Shown here piece by piece: positions 1-6,714 of a stretch of DNA of 51,866 nucleotides. The stretch spans positions 1 to 51,866 of the forward strand of contig CAJXPG010000007.1 of NCBI GenBank assembly GCA_913057925.1, in the 5' to 3' direction. This DNA is from an uncultured Colwellia sp. GTDB taxonomy: Bacteria; Pseudomonadota; Gammaproteobacteria; Enterobacterales; Alteromonadaceae. A program made the position numbers and the translations under genes. Position 1 is the stretch's first letter; every line of letters starts with the position of its first letter. The notes beneath the pieces are model-generated. The model was not told the origin of the DNA and did no database searches. It saw nothing but the letters and a program-made list of their open reading frames with translations.

Positions 1-157
1 TGAAGAATAGTAGTCACTGTCGCCGTTTGGCTACACAGCTTTATTTATAAGAGGTCTCTAATACAAACAAAGGCAAAGCACCTGATTAGGTGCTGATAGT
101 TGTGCTAATAAATTATGTTAACGGGTTTGTTAATGGGCAGGGTTAGGAAAGTGAAAT

Positions 158-188
158 GGATTCCCGACAAAAAAATTCGGGAATGACG
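158..188. repeat. REP-like hairpin repeat, copy 1
   Basis: The arms ATTCCCGA (160-167) and TCGGGAAT (177-184) form a perfect 8-bp inverted repeat followed by GACG. The same arms and the same trailing GACG recur at 3035-3065 with a different loop, on the other side of the protease gene. Conserved arms with a variable loop are typical of REP-type dispersed repeats, but no family name can be assigned from the sequence alone. Confidence 0.6.
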
Positions 189-310
189 GTTTAGAGCACC
201 TTGAACATTACAGTGTAAAAGCTTGGAAATGAGGTGTAAAACACCTTAGTAATAACGAATAAGCAAAGTAACCCCACCAAAGTCACGCCGATGTTTACTT
301 ACGATCAAGC

Positions 311-386
311 CTCGCAACGTCATTCAGGTGTTTACTTTCGACTAGCCCCGCCAACGCCATTACGGCGTTTTCTTGGCCGGAATCCA
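311..386. repeat. 76-bp dispersed repeat, copy 1
   Basis: This 76-bp block aligns without gaps to 2923-2998, with about 66 identical positions. The shared core includes ACTAGCCCCGCC and TCTTGGCCGGAATCCA. Inside it, CCGGAAT-like and ATTACGG-like arms form a local inverted repeat. The two copies are in direct orientation and flank the protease gene at 567-2720. It is non-coding and probably a REP- or MITE-like element. Confidence 0.65.
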
Positions 387-566
387 AATTTATTGTGCGA
401 CCCTTCTATTTGCTACACACCAGCAATGTGCCTTTATCTTAAATATTTTAGTAAAATGAACTTGAAGTATTTTTAAGTATTTTGAGGTGACGAATAGAGC
501 AGGCTCAGCGCCTCCCCTATTCATCTTATTATTTATTAAGAATAATATTTATTCCCAATAATATGA

Positions 567-2720
567 CTATGGCTGTGCATTTAAGGTGACACCAGAAAAA
601 CTACTATAAGCTCTCAAGCCAATATACACAGTTTCACCAGCATTTAGTTGTGCAGAACAACTTTCATTATTGCCACTTTTATATGGACGGCAATCATAAC
701 TACTTGTTGTGGGTTGGCCTGCTTTTCTTGTATACAAATCAGCATCGCCGCTGCCATTGGCAATAGTTACGGTTATCGTTTCAGCTACTTGTGCGGTATA
801 GCTGTATTGTAACCAGTTACCTGAGGTTGCGGCTAAATCACTTTTTGGAAAACCATTTGGTGTTGACACTGTATTGGTCGCCACAAGTGTAGCGCCACTG
901 TATGCACTGTAACCAATTAATTTAATATACACTCTGCCTGCGCTTGCTAATTCTACATCACAGTTTTCATTGTTACCGCCAACATAAGGACGGCAATCAT
1001 AATCACTTTTGGTAGGAATAGTGCCTTTCTTAACATAAAGATCAGCATCACCACTACCACCACTTAACTGCACATCAACACGCGTGTTAGCTTGTGTGGT
1101 ATCAATATAAAAAACTTGTTCGTTATCTTTTGCACCCGACAAGTTTGATACTGCTACGCCAGAGGTTAAACCGCCACCATCACTGCCACTAACCGAAACA
1201 GCCACCGTCTTGGTATTTGTTTTACCACCATTATCAGTAACCATTAATGAAACATCGTAGCTGCCACTTTGATTAAAGCTATGCTGTACTTGTGCACCAA
1301 AAGCTGAGCTGCCATCGCCAAAGTTCCATTGGTAATCGGTAATTGAACCATCAGTATCAGAAGAGCCTCTGCCGTCAAAGTTACAGGTTAATTCGTTACA
1401 GCTTTGCGAAACAATAGCAACAGGCGGTTGGTTAGTACCAACACTTCCGTTGTCTCCAACAGGTACCGTATTACCAAAGATACTGGCAACTTGTGGCCAA
1501 ATTTTGTCTATTCTTACCCCTTGGTTTTCACACCCACCAAAGTGATGAAGAGCAATAACATTATTTGAACTACTCGCTAGTACTGGCGACCCAGAAGATC
1601 CGCCAATGGTGTCACAGAAGTACCCTGTGTCTGTACCGGTTCCTCGTCCATTCGCTGATGCTGTATCAATTTGACATAAGCCACCATTGTTTTGATCACT
1701 TTGGATAGACAACTCTTTTGGGTTACCCGAGCCATGTTGAGGGATATAAATAAGCTCGCCTTGTGATGGGCTTCTTACATCTAAACCAAAATAACCAAAG
1801 CCCGCAATACTGGCAAAGTTATTTACGGTAAATAATGAGTAATCAAGGTTGTAGTCTGTTTTTAACAGCGATTGCCCCGTTACTTTAACAACAGAGTCTA
1901 ACGTGCTTCCGTCACAAGCTGTATGTTGGTAGTTAAACCAGACTTCAGTGTCTTGTAATCGTGCTTCATTATCTAAACAGTGGTTGTTAGTAAACAAATG
2001 ATTACCCGAGCCAACACGCCAACCAGTACATAAACCGCTACCAGCCATTAATAAACGTGCTACGGGACGAGTTCGTTCATACTCTATAGGATTACTTGAT
2101 GCCCAACATTGCACATCTTTACGCTCATTAACACCACACGTTGATTGAATGCCAACATTAGATGACATATCAACATTTCCCTGGACTTGCAGTTCATTTA
2201 TTAAGTCAGAGTCATTTGTTGGTAAGTCATTTTCAGTACCAGCCTTGTAGCTATCAATCACTAATTTATGCGACGGTAACCACTGCACATTGGCTGGTAA
2301 TACAAGCTTAACAATGGCTTTTTCTCCAAATACCGACATGGCAGAAAACTGCTGAACGCCATTCTCACCTTTTAAGGTATTGAAGGTTCTTGGGGTGTTT
2401 GTCACGTTGTCATAACGATAGCTTTCACTGCCATCCTGACTAGAGACCAAAACATAAGCACCTTCAGGGATATTAAAAGCTTTAAAATGCACTTTAATAA
2501 AACTGGCACCTGCGGTTTCAAGAGTAAATTCTTGCACTTTAGCAGCGCCATTTTCAGCACTCATTAACAGTTGAGTAGACTGATTAGGGTTAAAGCTAAC
2601 ATCTGCTGATTTATGATCAGCAATTATTACTGGTGTATTGTTATTAAGTGGTACTTCATTTTCTGCAATAGCGTTGCTAGCAAAAAGACATAACCCAAGT
2701 GTGGTAATTAACGTTTTCAT
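567..2720 (-). CDS. Secreted trypsin-like serine endopeptidase with PKD and two PPC domains
   Basis: Likely an extracellular protease of the lysyl-endopeptidase-like S1 group, cleaving proteins outside the cell. The 717-residue product has a signal peptide at about residues 1-19 (LCLFASNAIA). The catalytic domain spans roughly 190-415 with a visible triad: His247 in TNNHC, Asp294 in NLDYSLF and Ser376 in GGSSGSP. Several cysteines probably form disulfides. A PKD domain follows at about 430-512 (NFGDGSS core), then two PPC domains at about 523-610 and 625-712. Both PPC domains carry the repeated SGDADLY and YDCRPY motifs and are usually removed during maturation. The start is supported by AAGGAAG just upstream. 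The gene stands alone, between two sets of repeats shared at 158-386 and 2923-3065, which suggests it may be an acquired cassette. The substrate preference cannot be fixed from sequence alone. Confidence 0.9.
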   Translation of the reverse strand: MKTLITTLGLCLFASNAIAENEVPLNNNTPVIIADHKSADVSFNPNQSTQLLMSAENGAAKVQEFTLETAGASFIKVHFKAFNIPEGAYVLVSSQDGSESYRYDNVTNTPRTFNTLKGENGVQQFSAMSVFGEKAIVKLVLPANVQWLPSHKLVIDSYKAGTENDLPTNDSDLINELQVQGNVDMSSNVGIQSTCGVNERKDVQCWASSNPIEYERTRPVARLLMAGSGLCTGWRVGSGNHLFTNNHCLDNEARLQDTEVWFNYQHTACDGSTLDSVVKVTGQSLLKTDYNLDYSLFTVNNFASIAGFGYFGLDVRSPSQGELIYIPQHGSGNPKELSIQSDQNNGGLCQIDTASANGRGTGTDTGYFCDTIGGSSGSPVLASSSNNVIALHHFGGCENQGVRIDKIWPQVASIFGNTVPVGDNGSVGTNQPPVAIVSQSCNELTCNFDGRGSSDTDGSITDYQWNFGDGSSAFGAQVQHSFNQSGSYDVSLMVTDNGGKTNTKTVAVSVSGSDGGGLTSGVAVSNLSGAKDNEQVFYIDTTQANTRVDVQLSGGSGDADLYVKKGTIPTKSDYDCRPYVGGNNENCDVELASAGRVYIKLIGYSAYSGATLVATNTVSTPNGFPKSDLAATSGNWLQYSYTAQVAETITVTIANGSGDADLYTRKAGQPTTSSYDCRPYKSGNNESCSAQLNAGETVYIGLRAYSSFSGVTLNAQP

Positions 2721-2922
2721 TTAACTTCCTTATACTTTTTTGAGTTTACATTGGTACCTCTTAACCCAACGCATGATTAAAAACCAATCAAACTGTAACA
2801 CTACATTAACAAATTGCAACACAAATAAACAACCTATTAACATTTGGCATATTTAAGGCGGAAAAATTCCGTGATAACCGTTAGACGTAGAACATGCGAA
2901 TAGGCATTTTCTAGTAACAAAA

Positions 2923-2998
2923 CTCGCCACGTCATTCCGTTATTTACTTACAACTAGCCCCGCCAAAGTCATTCCGGCGTTCTCTTGGCCGGAATCCA
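2923..2998. repeat. 76-bp dispersed repeat, copy 2
   Basis: Second copy of the block at 311-386, same orientation and same length. Here the internal arms ATTCCGG and CCGGAAT pair perfectly. It lies upstream of the protease promoter region. The remainder of the 2721-3071 gap is AT-rich sequence in front of the protease gene, in which I could not place a promoter confidently. Confidence 0.65.
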
Positions 2999-3034
2999 TT
3001 GGTTTTAGGCAGTTGTTCGAATCGTTAAAAACAT

Positions 3035-3065
3035 AGATTCCCGACAGGACACCTCGGGAATGACG
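3035..3065. repeat. REP-like hairpin repeat, copy 2
   Basis: The arms ATTCCCGA (3037-3044) and TCGGGAAT (3054-3061) are followed by GACG, as in 158-188. The 9-base loop differs between the two copies, while the stem and trailing GACG are conserved. It ends a few bases from the prfB 3'-end remnant. Confidence 0.6.
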
Positions 3066-3071
3066 TAAACG

Positions 3072-3170
3072 CTACAAACCAGATTTCAAAATGGCTTCTA
3101 AGAATTTATCTAAGTCGCCGTATTACTAAATGATGGTATGGCTTGAGTGTTTCTATTCTCAACACCCGTT
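3072..3170 (-). pseudogene. Detached, diverged copy of the prfB 3' end
   Basis: Read on the minus strand, this segment repeats the end of prfB. A 27-bp block at 3144-3170 is identical to 3242-3268 inside prfB. After a disrupted stretch with about 11 extra bases, the last codons read [15 protein letters not shown] followed by TAG, against [15 protein letters not shown] and TAG in the intact gene. Ten codons differ in this tail and nine of the changes are synonymous. The copy therefore diverged while still under protein-level selection, probably as part of another prfB allele, and was later joined here. It starts 10 bp beyond the real prfB stop. The frame is broken and there is no start, so it is not expressed as a protein. 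Confidence 0.8.
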
Positions 3171-3180
3171 TATATCGTTT

Positions 3181-4279
3181 CTATAGGCCGGACTTCAAGC
3201 TCGCTTCGAGGAACTTATCTAGATCGCCATCTAACACGGCCTGAGTGTTTCTATTCTCAACACCCGTTCGTAAATCTTTAATACGGCTATCATCTAAAAC
3301 ATAAGAGCGAATTTGACTACCCCAACCAATATCTGACTTACCGTCTTCTAATTCTTGCTTGCCTTCATTTTGCTTTTGCATTTCCATTTCATACAGCTTA
3401 GCTTTTAAAAGCTTCATCGCTGTCGCACGGTTTTTATGCTGAGATCTGTCTGCCTGACAAGCAACCACAGCCCCGGTAGGCACGTGAGTTATGCGGATTG
3501 CAGAATCGGTTTTGTTAACGTGCTGACCACCAGCACCTGAGGCGCGGAAAGTATCGGTACGTAAATCAGCCGGGTTAATATCAATTTCGATATTGTCATC
3601 TATTTCAGGGTATATAAACGCTGAAGCAAATGAGGTGTGACGTCGACCTGATGAATCAAATGGAGACTTACGCACAAGACGATGTACACCGGTTTCCGTT
3701 CTCAACCAACCAAAAGCAAATTCACCCGTATATTTTATGGTACAGCCTTTAATACCAGCAACATCACCATCGGTAACTTCAATGGCTTCAGTTTTAAAAC
3801 CGTGCGCTTCACCCCAACGTAAATACATACGCATCAGCATCTCTGCCCAATCTTGTGCTTCAGTACCACCTGAGCCAGATTGAATATCTAAATAACAGTT
3901 ATTGGCATCTTGCTCACCACAAAACATACGGCGAAACTCTAATTTTTCTAAAACAGCATCTAAGGCAGCGGCTTCAGCAGTAGCATCATCAAAAGTTTCT
4001 TGATCTTCTTCTTCTACAGCAAGTTCAACTAAGCCTTCAATGTCTTCACAGCCAGTTTCTAACTCAACAATGGTATTGACCACTTCTTCCAGAGCGCTAC
4101 GCTCTTTCCCTAAGGCTTGAGCACGTTCTGGCTCATTCCAAATTTCGGGTAATTCTAATTCACGTGTTACTTCAACTAAACGTTCCGCTTTAACATCGTA
4201 GTCAAAGATACCCCCGAAGCATATTAGCGCGCTCTCGGATTTCTTTTAATTTACTTAATATAGGATTTGTTTCGAACAT
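3181..4279 (-). CDS. prfB: Peptide chain release factor 2 (programmed +1 frameshift)
   Basis: RF2 recognises UGA and UAA stop codons on the ribosome and triggers peptidyl-tRNA hydrolysis. The gene is read in two frames. A 25-codon leader starts at ATG 4279 ([14 protein letters not shown]...) and meets an in-frame UGA at 4204-4202. A +1 shift at CTT-TGA-C then continues as [12 protein letters not shown] into the long frame that ends at 3181. The long frame carries the RF2 stop-recognition tripeptide SPF (in [11 protein letters not shown]) and the catalytic GGQ loop ([14 protein letters not shown]). The leader length of 25 codons matches E. coli. The gene follows recJ in enterobacteria, but here a solute-binding protein and a permease intervene. 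Calling only the long open frame would wrongly truncate the N-terminus. A remnant of a second prfB 3' end lies just downstream. Confidence 0.97.
4201..4216 (-). promoter_or_regulatory. prfB autoregulatory +1 frameshift site
   Basis: On the minus strand the sequence is CGGGGGTATCTTTGAC. A G-rich internal Shine-Dalgarno-like element (4216-4211) sits three bases before the slippery CTT (4207-4205), followed by UGA (4204-4202) and C. This is the known RF2 feedback device: low RF2 slows termination at UGA and favours the +1 shift that makes more RF2. The context is nearly identical to the E. coli site. Confidence 0.95.
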
Positions 4280-4793
4280 AAGCCTTCAAAGGTAAAAATA
4301 ATAAATAGTCTTTTACCTTATCGCAGGCATCAGACAAATAGTCGCGCATTGTAACGTAAATAAGGGGGTAAATAAATGACTATAAAGCGCAGGTATTTCT
4401 TAAGTTTACTATTTTTTTAATGTCTGACTAATTCGTGAGTATATTACCACTGAAGTAGATAATATTTTAAATTGAATTTTACTTTGAGACTGTTCAATAG
4501 ATTGATAGCTTAAGTCTACATTTTTATAATGCGACTTAATCGAGAGCGCTTAATCGAAGAATAACTCAAGTGTAAATAACTCATAGTTATCAATCTATTT
4601 ACGCAATTAATTGGTAAGTAAAAACGTTAGTTATATGCTAAAAATATAATGGTACACAAGTGATGGTAAGGTTAACTAATTTTATATTTGTTATTAGCTT
4701 TATAGTGCTCATCATTAGCGTTTGAAAATTTAGGGAAATATTACAGTGTAAACGGGCTATTACCTTGATAACTTATATAATTAAAATATAAGG
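4280..4793. other. AT-rich intergenic region upstream of prfB
   Basis: No gene is apparent in these 514 bases. A 12-bp inverted repeat (AATAGATTGATA at 4496-4507, its complement at 4588-4599) is separated by 80 bases and is too weak to interpret. The prfB promoter should lie near 4280-4400, but I could not assign boxes confidently. The size and low information content fit a junction between the conserved prfB and the accessory pair at 4794-6672. Confidence 0.5.
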
Positions 4794-5564
4794 CTACTGA
4801 TGAATCGTTGTCCAACTATTAATAATTTTAGACATTTCACCACTTTGCTTTAATTTGACAATGGCCTTATTAATACGATTAAGTGTTTCGGTTGAACAAG
4901 ATTTTCGACTGAGCATAATATGAATGTCATCTTGGTATATTTTCAATGGATGTATTTCAAATTCACCTTGTAATGAATACTTTTCAGAGAATGCTTTCAT
5001 GGTTACGGGGTCTACCAAAAAACCATCAATATGCCCTTTTAATAATAATGATACATTTTGCTCTAAGTCGATAACGTCATTTATCCGCGTATAAAACTCT
5101 TTTGTTGTAATAAGTTTTTTATATTCTTCGCCATAAAAATACCCTCCTTCAACACCAATCATGTAGTCAGAGTTCGACAGGTCACTTAACGTGTTTAATT
5201 TTATTTGATCGGTTGTTCCCTTCCTAACAAAAAAATTAACTTTTTCAGTTCGGTAAGGTAAAGAAAAATACGCGGTCTCTTCTCGCTCAGATGTATGTGA
5301 TGAGCCCATCGCCATATCCATTTCACCTGTTTTGATATATTGTAAATGCCTCTTCCAAGGAATTTCTGTGAATATAACGTCGAGATTAGATTCTTTAATA
5401 ATTGCATTAAAAATATCAAAATCTAAACCAACAAGCTCCTGGCTTTTATTATGATATTGATAAGGGTACCACAACTCCCAACCTACGGCATAACTTCTAG
5501 AAGGGGCTTCTTTAGCTGAACTATTAAAGGTTAACAATAGCACTACCAATAAATATATTTTCAT
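4794..5564 (-). CDS. Periplasmic solute-binding protein, family 3 (amino-acid type)
   Basis: A periplasmic binding protein of the SBP_bac_3 family, which usually binds amino acids or similar small ligands. From ATG 5564 it has a signal peptide MKIYLLVVLLLTFNSSA, then the two-lobe fold: YAVGWELWYPYQY, VGLDFDIFNAIIKES, a GEMDMAMGSSHTSERE segment and a C-terminal lobe ending in the SGEMSKIINSW helix typical of the family. A longer frame begins at GTG 5579, but AGGTGGA lies about 10 bases upstream of the ATG, so the ATG is preferred. No ABC permease or ATPase of the matching amino-acid class is adjacent. The next gene, a FetB-like permease, belongs to a different transporter type. It may act as a stand-alone sensor or scavenging protein. 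The ligand is unknown. Confidence 0.8.
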   Translation of the reverse strand: MKIYLLVVLLLTFNSSAKEAPSRSYAVGWELWYPYQYHNKSQELVGLDFDIFNAIIKESNLDVIFTEIPWKRHLQYIKTGEMDMAMGSSHTSEREETAYFSLPYRTEKVNFFVRKGTTDQIKLNTLSDLSNSDYMIGVEGGYFYGEEYKKLITTKEFYTRINDVIDLEQNVSLLLKGHIDGFLVDPVTMKAFSEKYSLQGEFEIHPLKIYQDDIHIMLSRKSCSTETLNRINKAIVKLKQSGEMSKIINSWTTIHQ

Positions 5565-5833
5565 TTTATCACTTTCCACCTTTCAGCTAACCATTGATTA
5601 ATAATAAAATTCAATAAGACTCGTTGGTATATCCTTTACCTAAAACAACATAAAATTAACTAAATGCTAACGCATTGACTTCGTGAACATAAATATGACT
5701 TAAAGATGACTTAAATACAAAAGTAGCACTTATTTTCTAAAAATGTTTCTTCTGTAAAAATATATAAAGGTTAAGGAAAAAGACTATTCCCACAGAGAAC
5801 TAACTTCCGCATAGTAGTATTCAAAACTAATAC

Positions 5834-5863
5834 AAAGATAAAGATAAAGATAAAGATAAAGAT
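5834..5863. repeat. Hexanucleotide microsatellite (AAAGAT)5
   Basis: Five perfect tandem copies of AAAGAT, with a further partial AAA, lie in the 403-bp gap between the FetB-like gene and the start of the solute-binding protein gene. Both genes are on the minus strand, so the tract lies about 270 bp upstream of the binding-protein start. Apart from this tract the gap is AT-rich with nothing I can assign. Slippage could change spacing in a promoter region, but no promoter is assigned. Confidence 0.85.
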
Positions 5864-5967
5864 AAATAATTATCTAAGATAAAAGATTAACGACAATTTA
5901 TCAATTTCTCCTTTGATAGTGAAAATGTCGCGCTAATTAAATGCAGCTACCCTAGATTAAATAAGGG

Positions 5968-6672
5968 TTAATTTTTTTTATTCATTAACATTAAAAATAT
6001 CGCAGATGCTATGCCCGCTGAAGCAAATACCATACACATCACCATAATTTGATATCGTGCGGCAATAAAAGGCGAGACACCTGCCAGTATTTGTCCGGTC
6101 ATCATACCCGGTAATGAGACAATCCCTACAGCAAACAAAGCGTTAACATTCGGTATCATTGACGCTTTAAAGGCAATATTTCGCGCTTCAAGATAACTAA
6201 CACCTCTGGCAGATTCTGCAAAAAATCGTTCTCCGCATAAACTAACACTATTCATGCCATTGGCAAAAACCATGCCTGCAAGCGGGACTAAAGTTTGTGC
6301 ATGGTACCAAGGGGTTATATTTAACACTCCTTGAGTAATAACCAATAAGATCAACAAACTGCTTAAAGCTATTGCAATAAAAGCACTGTTAAAAAGCCGC
6401 AATCGTGGCGCCTCAATATTATTGAGGGCTATCCAGCTAGAAAAAACTATCATAACTAGCAATAACAGACCAATTACCCAAGCATTATGACTTTCAAAAA
6501 TATAGCTGAGAACATAACCGACAAGCATCAGCTGCATCAGCATTCGCACAAGAGCATGCCAAGTGCGCTTTTGTGGTAAAGACCAACGCGCTAAAATTAC
6601 CAACACTAACATCACAGGTATGAAAGCGATGGCTAGTCTGGGCAGAGAGATACTTGTAAGTGCTTGTTCCAT
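5968..6672 (-). CDS. FetB-like (UPF0014) ABC transporter permease, orphan
   Basis: Resembles FetB (YbbM), the membrane subunit of the FetAB system linked to iron export and oxidative-stress resistance in E. coli. The 234-residue protein has about seven hydrophobic segments, beginning LAIAFIPVMLVLVILARW. The family-typical central stretch VPLAGMVFANGMNSVSLCGERF and the later SLPGMMTGQILAG segment support the UPF0014 assignment. The FetA ATPase normally lies next to FetB, but none is found in this window. The upstream gene is recJ and the downstream gene a solute-binding protein. It is slightly shorter than FetB (about 259 aa). Substrate and partner are unknown. Confidence 0.8.
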   Translation of the reverse strand: MEQALTSISLPRLAIAFIPVMLVLVILARWSLPQKRTWHALVRMLMQLMLVGYVLSYIFESHNAWVIGLLLLVMIVFSSWIALNNIEAPRLRLFNSAFIAIALSSLLILLVITQGVLNITPWYHAQTLVPLAGMVFANGMNSVSLCGERFFAESARGVSYLEARNIAFKASMIPNVNALFAVGIVSLPGMMTGQILAGVSPFIAARYQIMVMCMVFASAGIASAIFLMLMNKKN

Positions 6673-6714
6673 TATCCCTTCTCATTGCATTGTTTAGTGA
6701 TTAGTGACTACTGA

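Larger units (their letters stand above)
1..566. other. Non-coding flank with REP-like repeats
   Basis: I see no credible gene here. The stretch holds the short hairpin repeat at 158-188 and the 76-bp repeat at 311-386, both described separately. There is also a small hairpin (GCACCT/AGGTGC) around 77-93 and another (AGGTGT/ACACCT) around 230-244, neither with a convincing T-tract. A 61-codon open frame at 291-476 runs through the repeat and has no ribosome binding site or recognisable product, so I treat it as non-coding. lysS, which follows prfB in E. coli, is not found here. Confidence 0.6.

Noticed and set aside
77-93. GCACCT/AGGTGC hairpin as a terminator
   Set aside because: The stem is only 6 bp, the T-tract is interrupted and no gene ends near it in the window.
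291-476. 61-codon frame on the plus strand
   Set aside because: It runs through the 76-bp dispersed repeat, has no ribosome binding site or recognisable motif.
4496-4599. 12-bp inverted repeat in the region upstream of prfB
   Set aside because: The arms are short, AT-rich and 80 bases apart, which is expected by chance in such sequence.
5201-5419. 72-codon frame on the minus strand
   Set aside because: It overlaps the solute-binding protein in another frame without support.
5834-5863. Hexamer tract as a CRISPR-like array
   Set aside because: The units are contiguous hexamers without spacers, so this is a microsatellite.
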